Below the pieces are notes generated by a model. It was not told where the DNA came from, made no database searches, and worked only from the letters and a program-made list of their open reading frames with translations. Below are positions 26,257 through 35,753 of a stretch of DNA of 64,000 bases, one piece after another. A program made the translations under genes and the position numbers. The DNA lies in the NCBI GenBank assembly GCA_009711785.1, contig VENA01000030.1, positions 42,912 through 106,911 on the forward strand, written 5' to 3'. Within the stretch, counting starts at the first letter, position 1, and each line of letters begins with the position of its first letter. This DNA is from Bacillota bacterium. GTDB taxonomy: Bacteria > Bacillota > Clostridia > Tissierellales > MES13.

Positions 26257-26844
26257 ATGAAGCTATATAACTTTACTAGGAATGCTGTTGGAATTATATT
26301 TAAGAGGTTATATAAAATAAAAGTTTACAATAAAGAAAATGTGCCAAAAGATGGTAAAATAATATTATGTTCTAATCACATTAGTTTATTAGATCCGATT
26401 ACAGTTGCTTTATCAGTGGATAGACAAGTCCATTTTATGGCTAAAAAGGAGTTATTTAAAAATAAATTATTTGGAGCTTTTTTAAAAAAATTAGGAGCTT
26501 TTCCGGTTGATAGAAAAAAATCTGACTTAACAGCAATTAAAAAATCATTGAAGTTATTAAAGAAAGATAATGTATTAGGTTTATTTCCAGAGGGGACAAG
26601 GGTAAAAAATAAAGATTTAGATAGTGTGAAACCTGGTGTTGCGATGATAAGCCTTAAATCAAAAGCACCTATAATCCCTATATATATAAATTCAAAATAT
26701 AAAAAGTTTAAAGATGTAAAAGTTTATATAGGAAAGCCAATTTATTTTAAAGAATATGAAGGTAAAAAATTGAATTTAGAGGACTATAAAAATTTAAGTA
26801 AAAGTGTTATGGAAACAATTTATATGTTAGATACTATTAATTAA
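26257..26844 (+). CDS. plsC: 1-acyl-sn-glycerol-3-phosphate acyltransferase
   Basis: 195 residues with the acyltransferase motifs NHISLLDP (HxxxxD) and FPEGTR. It adds the second acyl chain to lysophosphatidic acid at the membrane in phospholipid synthesis. It begins 3 bases after cmk and AAGGGGG precedes the ATG. Confidence 0.92.
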   Translation: MKLYNFTRNAVGIIFKRLYKIKVYNKENVPKDGKIILCSNHISLLDPITVALSVDRQVHFMAKKELFKNKLFGAFLKKLGAFPVDRKKSDLTAIKKSLKLLKKDNVLGLFPEGTRVKNKDLDSVKPGVAMISLKSKAPIIPIYINSKYKKFKDVKVYIGKPIYFKEYEGKKLNLEDYKNLSKSVMETIYMLDTIN

Positions 26845-26863
26845 AGTTTTAGGAGGAAGAATT

Positions 26864-28828
26864 TTGAACATTTTCGTAGCTGATAACTCCGGATTTTGTT
26901 TTGGTGTAGAAAAAGCAATTAATTTAGCAGCTAAAACAACAGATAAATATTCCACTGTCTACTCCTTAGGCCCATTAATACACAACAAACAAGTTATAGA
27001 TAGATTAAAAGATAAAGGCTTAAATGTGGTAGATAACATAGATAAATTGAAAAATAGTAGGTTAATTATAAGATCCCATGGAGTACCATTAGAAATTTAT
27101 GAAAAAGCTGATAAACAAGGAATTGAAATCATAGATACTACGTGTCCTTTTGTTAGAAACATACAGGAAAAAGTAAAAACATTTTATAAAAAAGGATATC
27201 AAATAGTCATAATTGGTAATCCTGAGCATCCAGAGGTTGTTGGTATTAATGGTTGGTGTGAAAATACAGCATATATAGTAAATTTAGAAGATGATATTGA
27301 AGATATTGAGAAATGTGATAAAATATGTATAGTAGCACAGACAACAATGACAAAGGAAAAATTTGAGAGCCTAACTAAAATGTTGGCTGAAAAGGCTGAT
27401 GAAATTAGTGTATTTAATACTATCTGTAATGCTACAAGATTAAGACAACAAGCTTGTGCTGATATTGCTAAAAAAGTTGATGCGATGATAGTTATAGGAG
27501 GCTATCATAGTTCAAATACTCAAAAGTTAGCATCTATTAGTAAAGCTATTTGTACTAATACTTATCATATTGAAACTTCTGATGATTTACCATTAGAAGA
27601 AATATTAAAATATGAAACAATAGGAATAACTGCAGGTGCTTCAACACCTGACTGGATTATTAAGGAGGTTGTAAACAAATTGAATAACGCTGACAATGGA
27701 ATGAATGAAATGATGGAGGAAATTGAGAAATCACTAATTGAATTAAAAAAAGGTGAAGTAGTAAAAGGAAAGGTTATATCTGTAAATGAAAATGAGGTAA
27801 TGGTTAACATAGGATATAAATCTGATGGTATTATTGAAAGAAATGAATTATCAAATGACCCATCTATTAATCCAACTGAAATAATTAATGTTGGGGATGA
27901 AATTGAAGTATATATAATTAAACTAGACGATGGGGAAGGTAATGTTATTTTATCTAAGAAAAGAGTAGATACAATTAAGGGATTAGAAAATATAGAAGAA
28001 CTTTACAATAATGCTGAAATAGTAGAAGCTAAAGTAGTTGAAATAGTAAAAGGTGGAGCTATAGCTGTTGTAAATAATCTTAGAGGTTTTATCCCAGCTT
28101 CACATATTTCATATAACTATGTGAAAAATTTAGATAAATTTTTAGGAGAAACTCTAAATGTTAAAATAATTGAGTTTGATAGAAATAAGAAAAGAATAAT
28201 TTTATCTAGAAAAGAAGTTGAGAAAAAAGAGATTGAAAAGAAAAAAGAACAACTATGGGAATCATTAGAAAAAGGAAAAAAAGTAGAAGGTGAAGTTAAA
28301 AGACTTACTAATTTCGGAGCCTTTGTTGATATAGGTGGTGTAGATGGTTTAGTTCATATTTCAGAATTATCATGGGGAAGAGTAAATCACCCATCGGAAG
28401 TATTAAGTGAAGGAGATACAGTAGAAGTAGAGATATTAGACTTTAATAAAAAAGAAGGCAAAATATCTTTAGGTTTAAAACAAACAAAACCACATCCTTG
28501 GAATAATGTAAATGAAAAATATAATGAAGGAGACATAGTTGAGGGTAAAGTAGTAAGACTAGTAGACTTTGGAGCCTTTGTTGAATTAGAACCAGGTTTA
28601 GATGGATTGGTTCATATATCTCAAATATCAGAAGAACACATCGCAAAACCTTCAGAAGTATTAACTAAAGGGCAGAAAGTAAATGTTAAAATACTAGAAG
28701 TTAAAGAAGAAGAGCAAAGAATCAGTTTAAGTATTAAAGCAGCTGAAGGAAAAGAAACAGAAGCTACTGAATATAAAGATGATGAAGAAGAAGTTACAAT
28801 TGAAGATCAAATAAATACTAAAGAATAG
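26864..28828 (+). CDS. ispH: bifunctional IspH (HMBPP reductase) / S1 RNA-binding protein
   Basis: 654 residues. Residues 1-280 are IspH, the last enzyme of the MEP isoprenoid pathway, with the three Fe-S cysteines C12, C94 and C188, plus H40, H72, H122 and E124. From about residue 295 four S1 domains follow (near 298-365, 385-452, 470-540, 555-625); domains 3 and 4 have the classical FGAFVDIG/FGAFVELE and DGLVHIS motifs. This fusion is known in Clostridia. The S1 part likely serves as ribosomal protein S1-like function. TTG start after AGGAGG. Confidence 0.94.
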   Translation: MNIFVADNSGFCFGVEKAINLAAKTTDKYSTVYSLGPLIHNKQVIDRLKDKGLNVVDNIDKLKNSRLIIRSHGVPLEIYEKADKQGIEIIDTTCPFVRNIQEKVKTFYKKGYQIVIIGNPEHPEVVGINGWCENTAYIVNLEDDIEDIEKCDKICIVAQTTMTKEKFESLTKMLAEKADEISVFNTICNATRLRQQACADIAKKVDAMIVIGGYHSSNTQKLASISKAICTNTYHIETSDDLPLEEILKYETIGITAGASTPDWIIKEVVNKLNNADNGMNEMMEEIEKSLIELKKGEVVKGKVISVNENEVMVNIGYKSDGIIERNELSNDPSINPTEIINVGDEIEVYIIKLDDGEGNVILSKKRVDTIKGLENIEELYNNAEIVEAKVVEIVKGGAIAVVNNLRGFIPASHISYNYVKNLDKFLGETLNVKIIEFDRNKKRIILSRKEVEKKEIEKKKEQLWESLEKGKKVEGEVKRLTNFGAFVDIGGVDGLVHISELSWGRVNHPSEVLSEGDTVEVEILDFNKKEGKISLGLKQTKPHPWNNVNEKYNEGDIVEGKVVRLVDFGAFVELEPGLDGLVHISQISEEHIAKPSEVLTKGQKVNVKILEVKEEEQRISLSIKAAEGKETEATEYKDDEEEVTIEDQINTKE

Positions 28829-28858
28829 AAAAGGATTTTCCTTTTCTATTTTTTTTTT
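28824..28858 (+). terminator. terminator after ispH-rpsA
   Basis: AATAGAAAAGGA and TCCTTTTCTATT pair perfectly around the stop codon and are followed by nine T. Confidence 0.9.
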
Positions 28859-28932
28859 GAATATTTTTCATTAATTTGTTAAGAATAATAATGACCTCAC
28901 AAAATACATCAAGACCCCCTTTACATTTCACT

Positions 28933-28957
28933 ATGTGGCTTAAGCCACATTTTTTTT
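28933..28957 (+). terminator. second, orphan terminator
   Basis: ATGTGGCTTAAGCCACAT is a perfect palindrome followed by eight T. No gene lies between it and the previous terminator, so it may back that one up or end an unrecognised small transcript. Confidence 0.75.
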
Positions 28958-29406
28958 GTTTAAAAAATTGATATGGCATATTATAATTTTACCTCTAATA
29001 TAATTGATAAACTATATATCAAATAATGGCCACATGCTCCATAAAACCCTATTTAAGTTTATTTTAAGACATGACTGATAGTGGAGGTCATTAAGAAAAA
29101 AAGTCTATGTGTAAGCGAATATAAAGGCACATAGGAATATAAAAAAATAATAAAGTTTTATTAGGATAAATAATTATCAGTTACTACAGTGATAAATAAT
29201 ATTAAAAATACTATTATTTTTATTAACAAAATAATTATTATTCTATAACTATAAAAGTTAGCAAAAATTTTATGTCAAAAACATTATTAAAATGTAGTAA
29301 AATACTGAAAAATGTAGCAATTTTTGTAATGAAAAATAAAGGATATAAAATATATTTAAAGAATAAGTTAATATACACTTTTATACTAATGATGGAGGTG
29401 GTTTCA
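28958..29406. other. non-coding gap upstream of the MerR gene
   Basis: About 450 very A/T-rich bases. I see no open frame with a ribosome site on either strand. A weak 8-bp hairpin (CTATGTGT with GCACATAG) lies at about 29103-29132. The MerR ribosome site GGAGGTG ends the gap. Nothing else supported. Confidence 0.5.
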
Positions 29407-30003
29407 ATGGATATAGACAATGAAAAAGAGTATAGTATATCAGAGGTTTCTGAACTAACAGGTTATGAAAAGCATGTTTTAAGATATTATGAAAAAGAAT
29501 TTGAATTAGATATACCAAGAAATGAAGCTAATCACAGATATTTTACATACAAAGAAATTGAAATATTTAATAATATAAAATCATTACAAGATAAAGGATT
29601 TACAAATAAACAAATTAAACTAATATTAAATTCTCCAGAAGTTATAGTAGATGATAATCAAGAAAGTGCAGTAACAACTACTAATAGTGAAGAATTATTG
29701 CCTATGGATATAAACAAACTTTCTGAATCTATAAAGGAAGTTTTAATTAATGAAGTAGCACCAACTTTAGTTGAAAAGCAAAAAGAACATTTAGCTTCTT
29801 TAAATGATGTAAAAAAAGAAATTGAATCTGTAAAAAAAGAAATAAGAAGTAAGGAAAGAGACGTTTTAATTTGTGAAAATGCTAAATTAAAAATGAAAGT
29901 TAAAGAAAAATCTTATGAACTCGCAGAATATAAAGAGAAATTAAAACGTGAAAAAAATAATAATAAGGGTATATTTCAAAAAATCTTTAAGAGAAAAAAA
30001 TAA
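29407..30003 (+). CDS. MerR family transcriptional regulator
   Basis: 198 residues. An N-terminal MerR helix-turn-helix (residues 6-70: YSISEVSELTGYEKHVLRYYEKEF followed by the wing and NKQIKLIL) is followed by a long lysine/glutamate-rich coiled coil (about 120-190) instead of an effector domain with cysteines, so a metal sensor is unlikely. I chose ATG 29407 after GGAGGTG; an in-frame ATG 135 bases upstream lacks a ribosome site. Target unknown; it is transcribed alone. Confidence 0.85.
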   Translation: MDIDNEKEYSISEVSELTGYEKHVLRYYEKEFELDIPRNEANHRYFTYKEIEIFNNIKSLQDKGFTNKQIKLILNSPEVIVDDNQESAVTTTNSEELLPMDINKLSESIKEVLINEVAPTLVEKQKEHLASLNDVKKEIESVKKEIRSKERDVLICENAKLKMKVKEKSYELAEYKEKLKREKNNNKGIFQKIFKRKK

Positions 30004-30007
30004 ACAG

Positions 30008-30036
30008 AATTCAACCACTAGGTTGAATTTTTTTTA
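30008..30036 (+). terminator. terminator after the MerR gene
   Basis: AATTCAACC and GGTTGAATT pair around ACTA and are followed by TTTTTTT. Confidence 0.9.
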
Positions 30037-30103
30037 GTCTTTTTATATGTTAAAAAGTTTGATATTATTATTGTATGGGAACAATAACTATAAGGAGGTA
30101 GTT

Positions 30104-31537
30104 ATGGATATAATATATAACATTAAACTCAATAAAGAAAAAGATGAATACTTATATAAACAATTATACAATGAAATTAAGGAATTAATTCTTAAAAATA
30201 TGTTGAAAGCTGAAGTTAAATTACCACCTATAAGAAAATTATCTCAAGTGCTTAATGTAAATAATGTTACTGTTGTTAATGCCTATAAGTTATTAGAACA
30301 AAACGGTTATGTATATAAAAAGGTTGGTAGTGGTACTTTTGTTAAAGGTCTAGATATTAAAGAAAATAAAGAAGATTTAAGTAATGCCTCAAATATCATA
30401 AATTTTGCAGATGCGTCTCCAACCTCTGACTTATTTCCAGTTGAAGAGTTCAAATTAGTTATAAACGACGTACTAGATAGAGATAAAGGTAATGCTTTTG
30501 GATATCAGGAAATCCAAGGATATTCTGATTTAAGAGCTTCTATAAAGAGTTATATAAACAATTATGGAATAAATACAAAAAAAGAAAATATTCAAATTGT
30601 TTCAGGTGCACAACAGGGAATAGATATAATATCTAAAACATTAATTGATTATGGAGATATAGTTTTTACAGAAAGTCCAACATACACTGGAGCAATTGCA
30701 GCATTTAAATCAAGATCTGCAAGAATCATTGAAGTCCCTATATTTAATGATGGGATTGACATAAAAACTCTAGAAAATAAATTATTGAATTTTAGACCTA
30801 AATTTATTTATGTTATGCCTAATTTTCAAAATCCAACAGGGTATTCCTATTCTAATTATAAAAAAGAAAAATTATTAGAACTAGCTAATAAATATAATAC
30901 TTTAATTATAGAAGATGATTATTTAAGTGAACTATCCTTTACTAGTCATAAAAATACAACATTAAAAATGTTAGATAAAAATGATAAAGTAATATATATA
31001 AAAAGTTTTTCTAAAATATTTATGCCAGGCTTAAGATTAGGTTTTGCTATAATTCCTAATTCTTTATCTAGAGATGTATTATCTGCAAAACATACAAGTG
31101 ACATATCTACATCGGGACTAATACAAAGGGCTTTTAATTTGTATTTAAAGAAAAACAAATGGGAGAAACACCTAATAGAAATGGAGACTATTTATAAAAG
31201 AAGATATAATACTATGAAAGAATGTATAAATAAATACTTTCCTAATGAAATAAAATACTCTGAACCAAAAGGAGGTTTGAATTTTTGGTTTTCTTTACCC
31301 GACGGATATCTATCAGAGAAATTATATTTACTATGTAAAGAAAAAGATATACTATTTATACCTGGTTCTAATTTTTATGTTAAAAAGAAATATAGTAAAT
31401 ATTTTAGATTAAGTATTGCATCTGTAAGTAATGAAAATATAGAGAAGGGTATGAAATTATTATCAGAAATTATAAAAAAATTTCTTAATGATCCTAAAAA
31501 TAAAAATCTAACTGAAGACTATAAAACATTAATTTAA
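30104..31537 (+). CDS. MocR-type GntR/aminotransferase-like regulator
   Basis: 477 residues. A GntR winged helix (about residues 1-75, LYNEIKELI then LPPIRKLSQVLNVNNVTVVNAYKLLE) is fused to a fold-type I aminotransferase-like domain that binds PLP. The PLP lysine is in IKSFSKIFMPGLRLG and the GYQEIQGYSDLR and NPTGYSYS segments are conserved. Such proteins regulate genes of PLP, amino-acid or GABA metabolism; no such neighbour is present, so the target is unknown. ATG 30104 follows AAGGAGGT. It converges with the channel gene, with a 3-base gap. Confidence 0.88.
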   Translation: MDIIYNIKLNKEKDEYLYKQLYNEIKELILKNMLKAEVKLPPIRKLSQVLNVNNVTVVNAYKLLEQNGYVYKKVGSGTFVKGLDIKENKEDLSNASNIINFADASPTSDLFPVEEFKLVINDVLDRDKGNAFGYQEIQGYSDLRASIKSYINNYGINTKKENIQIVSGAQQGIDIISKTLIDYGDIVFTESPTYTGAIAAFKSRSARIIEVPIFNDGIDIKTLENKLLNFRPKFIYVMPNFQNPTGYSYSNYKKEKLLELANKYNTLIIEDDYLSELSFTSHKNTTLKMLDKNDKVIYIKSFSKIFMPGLRLGFAIIPNSLSRDVLSAKHTSDISTSGLIQRAFNLYLKKNKWEKHLIEMETIYKRRYNTMKECINKYFPNEIKYSEPKGGLNFWFSLPDGYLSEKLYLLCKEKDILFIPGSNFYVKKKYSKYFRLSIASVSNENIEKGMKLLSEIIKKFLNDPKNKNLTEDYKTLI

Positions 31538-31540
31538 AAT

Positions 31541-32575
31541 TTAAATGATTTTATTATCAGCAATATATATTAAAATATCATCTTCTTGCATGACAGTATC
31601 TTTTGAAGGACTTAAATGTGTTTCATTATTTCGAAAGAAACCAATAAGAGATATTTTTTTATTTAAAAACTCCATAGCAATTTTTTCATACTTTTTACCT
31701 ATATATTTAGGATTTAAAGTTGTTTCATACATTTCACAGCCATAAGAATTAGTTATTAATTCTTTTATAGCTAAATTAACACCTTTGTATAAAGCACTTC
31801 TTACTAGAATTCTACTTTCTAATTCGTTACTAATTATAATATCGTTCACGTTAGCCCTTTGAAAATGAACAATATTGCTATGGTTTATTACCTCTGCCAT
31901 TTGATAAACTTTAGGATTAGCTTTATCAACAGCTAGACATGTTAGAACTGTTTTTGCATCAATCATTTCGTAGTTTTCAAGGCTTCTATCAGCTAAAACT
32001 ATTACAATTTTTGCATTTTTAATATTTGCTCTTTTTAACACCTTATCTTTCCAAGCATCTCCTTTAATATAGGAGATGTTTTTATTATTATAAGGATTTT
32101 CATCTATTTTAGCAATAATTGCTATTTTTATCTTATTGTCCTCATTAATTAATTCCTCTATTATAGATTCTGTTCTAAAATTCCATCCGATTATAACAAT
32201 ATGATTATTAAAAGTTACATCCACTATCCCCATTCCTTTCTTTAAATTTTTCTCTACTAAAATAGATGCAAAAGAAGCTGTAATAAAACCAAACACACCT
32301 ACTCCAATTAGCATAAGTAATATAGCAATAATTCTTCCTTGCATTGTGATAGGGAATATATCACCATAACCTACAGTTGTACTAGTTACAAAACCCCACC
32401 ATAAGGCATCATATAAGCTGTCAATTTTATTGTTTGTATCATTTTCAAAATAGTAAAAACAGGCAGAGCAAATAATTACAAACATAATAATAAAGGCTAA
32501 AGATTTATAAAGTTTTGAAGTTTTTAATGAAAAATTAATTTTTTTTAAGTATATTAAAAAATTAATTGTAAACAC
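31541..32575 (-). CDS. potassium channel with cytoplasmic RCK domain
   Basis: 344 residues: two transmembrane helices (about 24-43 and 82-106) around a pore loop with the selectivity filter TVGYGD (67-72), then an RCK/TrkA-N Rossmann domain starting HIVIIGWNFRT (125 onward) and a TrkA-C-like C-terminus (ETHLSPSKDTVMQEDDILIYI). It should form a ligand-gated K+ channel like MthK. The start is unclear: GTG 32575 lies within its own ribosome site, and the best-spaced codon after GAGGTG is an ATT at 32566. Confidence 0.87.
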   Translation of the reverse strand: MFTINFLIYLKKINFSLKTSKLYKSLAFIIMFVIICSACFYYFENDTNNKIDSLYDALWWGFVTSTTVGYGDIFPITMQGRIIAILLMLIGVGVFGFITASFASILVEKNLKKGMGIVDVTFNNHIVIIGWNFRTESIIEELINEDNKIKIAIIAKIDENPYNNKNISYIKGDAWKDKVLKRANIKNAKIVIVLADRSLENYEMIDAKTVLTCLAVDKANPKVYQMAEVINHSNIVHFQRANVNDIIISNELESRILVRSALYKGVNLAIKELITNSYGCEMYETTLNPKYIGKKYEKIAMEFLNKKISLIGFFRNNETHLSPSKDTVMQEDDILIYIADNKII

Positions 32576-32705
32576 CTCTTTTTTTCATTTGTTATTAATA
32601 TTTTATAAAATTTAATATTTAAAACAATAAATTACAAAATTAGAATTTAGTTTTTTAATAAAAAAAGTAAATTCTCAAAAAATAATAAAGAAGGGAGATA
32701 AAAAA

Positions 32706-33455
32706 ATGAAAACAAAAAAAGATAAATATTTGCCACATGAATTTATGATATTTAACAAAATGCAAAAAAAGGAAAAAGACCCAATAAAAAAAGAAATATA
32801 TAGTTTTCAAGATATTATTTCATTTTTTAGCTATCTTAAACCTTTCCCAATAAAATCATCTGATTATTATAATATTATGTATGAAAACTTGAGTTTTTAT
32901 AACATATATTTATTTCTAGGCTTAAGTTATTTTTCTTACAGAGCATCGCTTAATAAAATAGATAAAATAGTAACTTCGAAATCTGATATTGTAAAAATAA
33001 TGAATTTTGTTTCTCAATTTTACGATTGTAAAAATCCAGTGATGGATTCTAATAGTTTACTTTGGTTTTATCCCAAATTAGAAATAAAAGAATTCATAAA
33101 AGATAGTATTATGACTAAAAATTTAAATAGTTACTATATTGATGAAACTACTATTACAAAATTAATACTCATAATAACAGGTTTTGTAAAGTATGAATTT
33201 GAAGAAGGGAGTAATTTTATAAAGGAATTAAATATGCCAACTTTGATACTAGCTAATATAGGGTTATATGAAAAAGGATATTTGAGATTGATAGAAGAAG
33301 AGAATGATAGGGTAGGGATATGTTTAAATTCAAAAGGAAGTGGAAATAGACAGAAGATTTTTACGAAAGAAAAAAATAAATTAAAAGAAAAAATAATAAA
33401 AGTTTTAGATGATTATGAAAAAATAAAATGTTCAATTGATGATTTTAAAGAATAG
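32706..33455 (+). CDS. unknown protein, 249 residues
   Basis: A soluble-looking protein rich in lysine, aromatic residues and serine, without signal peptide or clear membrane helices. A helical part (NIYLFLGLSYFSYRASLNK) and a C-terminal lysine-rich tail are visible. I recognise no family or motif. AAGGGAGAT precedes the ATG and a good terminator follows, so it is a separate transcription unit. The high A/T content and odd composition would fit an accessory gene. Confidence 0.65.
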   Translation: MKTKKDKYLPHEFMIFNKMQKKEKDPIKKEIYSFQDIISFFSYLKPFPIKSSDYYNIMYENLSFYNIYLFLGLSYFSYRASLNKIDKIVTSKSDIVKIMNFVSQFYDCKNPVMDSNSLLWFYPKLEIKEFIKDSIMTKNLNSYYIDETTITKLILIITGFVKYEFEEGSNFIKELNMPTLILANIGLYEKGYLRLIEEENDRVGICLNSKGSGNRQKIFTKEKNKLKEKIIKVLDDYEKIKCSIDDFKE

Positions 33456-33480
33456 ATATTTAATCTATTCTTTCTTTATT
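33450..33480 (+). terminator. terminator after the 249-residue gene
   Basis: AGAATAGAT and ATCTATTCT pair around the stop codon and are followed by TTCTTTATTT. Confidence 0.75.
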
Positions 33481-33591
33481 TATAAAATGAAGTATTAAAT
33501 TTGGAATTATTCATATTTTAACATATTTCAAGGTGAATTAAGTTATATATGCAACATTAATAAAAAAATATGCAGATTTCTGAAATTTAAC

Positions 33592-33620
33592 TTGACAATA
33601 TATGTAAAGATTGATAAAAT
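33592..33620 (+). promoter_or_regulatory. strong sigma-A promoter of the 49-residue gene
   Basis: TTGACA (33592-33597), a 17-base spacer and TAAAAT (33615-33620) lie 33 bases before the start of the small cysteine-rich gene. Confidence 0.85.
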
Positions 33621-33652
33621 GTAATTAGAATAAAACAAAGGGGAGGAGTTAC

Positions 33653-33802
33653 ATGAAAGAAAACATTTTAAATCCAATGAAAGCTGAGTCTACGAGCAGA
33701 TTAAAAAAGTGTGGAGCTATTACATGTCTTCATAATATTGATGGTTTCTGTAATATGGAGAAATGTGAAATTTACGAAAGAGCACTAAAACAAGAATACT
33801 AA
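33653..33802 (+). CDS. small cysteine-rich protein, 49 residues (DUF1540-like)
   Basis: 49 residues with four cysteines at 20, 25, 34 and 39 (C-x4-C-x8-C-x4-C; segments CGAITC, FCNMEKC), a spacing that suggests a small zinc- or metal-binding knuckle related to DUF1540 proteins. GGGGAGG precedes the ATG, a near-consensus promoter lies upstream and hairpins follow, so it is a monocistronic and probably well expressed gene. Role unknown. Confidence 0.8.
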   Translation: MKENILNPMKAESTSRLKKCGAITCLHNIDGFCNMEKCEIYERALKQEY

Positions 33803-33812
33803 GATAAGTAAA

Positions 33813-33862
33813 GAGAGGAAGATTTCCTTCCTCTACATTTGCACCACTTAGATGGTGTTTTT
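33813..33862 (+). terminator. double hairpin terminator after the 49-residue gene
   Basis: GAGGAAG with CTTCCTC at 33814-33833, then CACCACTTAGATGGTG at 33842-33857 followed by eight T. Confidence 0.8.
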
Positions 33863-34190
33863 TTATTTTTTTGTTTGAATACTCTTTCTATGATGTTCTT
33901 ATCTATAGCTAACATATCAATCTTGTTATCCAAAATAGATAATATATCTATATTTACTATTGAACCTATTTAAACCATAAGCATTGTGTCTTAGAAAGAT
34001 TTCAGTAATTATAATTCTCCTTAAAGTATCCTCAAATCCACAAAACCCATAATAAAATCATTATATAATTCTCCACTGATTTAACCTACTATAAAAAAAC
34101 AAATGCTTTCCATAAGTTATATTTCCTAACATATACATTACTTCATTAGAATACAATATACTAAAAGCGTTACTAAATTTTTAAAATAAT
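33850..34190 (-). pseudogene. decayed coding remnant, family not recognised
   Basis: On the minus strand two frames alternate with protein-like text: one gives NEVMYMLGNITYGKHLFFYS, the other ISGELYNDFIMGFVDL and later NIDILSILDNKIDMLAID. Several stops and frame changes interrupt it and no ribosome site is seen. I could not name the ancestor. The alternative is that this is non-coding A/T-rich DNA. Confidence 0.35.
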
Positions 34191-34318
34191 ATTTTTATAT
34201 TTTTAAAAGTGATTGATTTTTCAATAACTTCCTTCTTTTTTTTAATAGACTTTGTTATAATATAGTGTAATTGGTAATCATAATAAATAGTCATATATAA
34301 ATTGAGGAGGAATTAAAA

Positions 34319-35644
34319 TTGGCTAGTAAGAAATATATTATAGAGACCTGGGGTTGTCAGATGAATGAACATGACTCTGAAAAAATCTCTGGCATATTGA
34401 GAAGCTTAGGTTACAAAGAGACTGAAAATCGTAATAATGCAGATTTAATTATTTTTAATACATGTTTAGTACGTGAAAATGCTGAACTTAAGGTATATGG
34501 GAATATAGGTGAATTAAAACGACTTAAAAGGAAAAATAAAGATTTAACAGTCGCTATATGTGGATGTATGATGCAAAAGAAAGAAATTAGGGATGTCATA
34601 AGAGAAAAATATAAACAGGTAGATATAATCTTTGGAACTCATAACATACATAAATTACCAGAGTTATTGGAAAATTATAGACAGAGTGACAATATGTTAA
34701 TTGATGTATGGGAAGACAGTGGAGAAATTATAGAACAAATACCAACAAATAGAAAATATGATTATAAAGCTTTTTTAAATATAATGTATGGATGTAATAA
34801 TTTTTGTACTTATTGTATAGTGCCATATACTAGAGGTAGAGAAAAAAGTAGAAGTCCTGAAAAAATATTAAAAGAAGTAAATAGATTAGCTAAAGAAGGT
34901 TTTAAAGAAATAACTTTATTAGGTCAAAACGTAAATTCCTATGGTAAAACATTGAATAATAAAATGACTTTTGCTGAATTACTTAGAAAAATTAATGAAG
35001 TAAAGGGCATAAAGAGAATTAGATTTATGACTTCACATCCTAAAGATTTATCTGATGATTTAATTTATGCAATAAGAGATTGTGAAAATGTATGTAAACA
35101 TATTCACTTACCATTTCAAGCAGGCAGTAATAAAATACTTAAGTTGATGAATAGAAAATATACTAAAGAACAATATTTAGAGTTAATGTATAAGATAAGA
35201 CAAGAAATACCTGATATTGCAATAACTACTGATATTATTGTTGGTTTCCCAAATGAAACTGAAAAAGATTTTGAAGATACTTTAGATGTAGTAAGAAAAT
35301 CAAGGTTTGATTCAGCGTTTACTTTTTTATATTCTGTCAGGGAAGGTACCCCAGCAGCAAAAATGGAAGACCAAATTCCTGATAAATTAAAACATGAAAG
35401 ATTTCAAAAATTACTAGACACATTACACCCAATCAGTTACGAAAATAATAAAAGAACAATAGGTAAAACTTTCGATGTTTTAGTTGAAGGAGTTAGTAAA
35501 AATGATGATACTATGTATACAGGTAGGACAGGTACTAATAAGTTAGTACATTTTAAAGCTAATGAAAAGTTTATAGGCAAAATAGTTAATGTGAAAATAA
35601 AAAGTGTCAAAACATGGTCCTTACAAGGTGAAATAGTTGATTAG
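34319..35644 (+). CDS. miaB: tRNA-2-methylthio-N6-dimethylallyladenosine synthase
   Basis: 441 residues. The UPF0004 Fe-S cysteines ([21 protein letters not shown]) are followed by the radical SAM motif CNNFCTYC with IVPYTRGRE and a C-terminal TRAM domain. It adds the methylthio group to i6A37 of tRNA. TTG start after GAGGAGG. It needs the product of MiaA, whose gene lies 5 kb downstream in the same direction. Confidence 0.96.
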   Translation: MASKKYIIETWGCQMNEHDSEKISGILRSLGYKETENRNNADLIIFNTCLVRENAELKVYGNIGELKRLKRKNKDLTVAICGCMMQKKEIRDVIREKYKQVDIIFGTHNIHKLPELLENYRQSDNMLIDVWEDSGEIIEQIPTNRKYDYKAFLNIMYGCNNFCTYCIVPYTRGREKSRSPEKILKEVNRLAKEGFKEITLLGQNVNSYGKTLNNKMTFAELLRKINEVKGIKRIRFMTSHPKDLSDDLIYAIRDCENVCKHIHLPFQAGSNKILKLMNRKYTKEQYLELMYKIRQEIPDIAITTDIIVGFPNETEKDFEDTLDVVRKSRFDSAFTFLYSVREGTPAAKMEDQIPDKLKHERFQKLLDTLHPISYENNKRTIGKTFDVLVEGVSKNDDTMYTGRTGTNKLVHFKANEKFIGKIVNVKIKSVKTWSLQGEIVD

Positions 35645-35676
35645 TAGACTAAGAATATTCTTAGTCTATTTTTTTT
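35645..35676 (+). terminator. terminator after miaB
   Basis: TAGACTAAGAAT and ATTCTTAGTCTA form a perfect stem followed by eight T. Confidence 0.92.
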
Positions 35677-35753
35677 GAACATTCTACATGCTTTTTAAAT
35701 ATTTTGATTATGTTATAATATATTTATGAATTAAGGATTTAGGAGGAATAATT

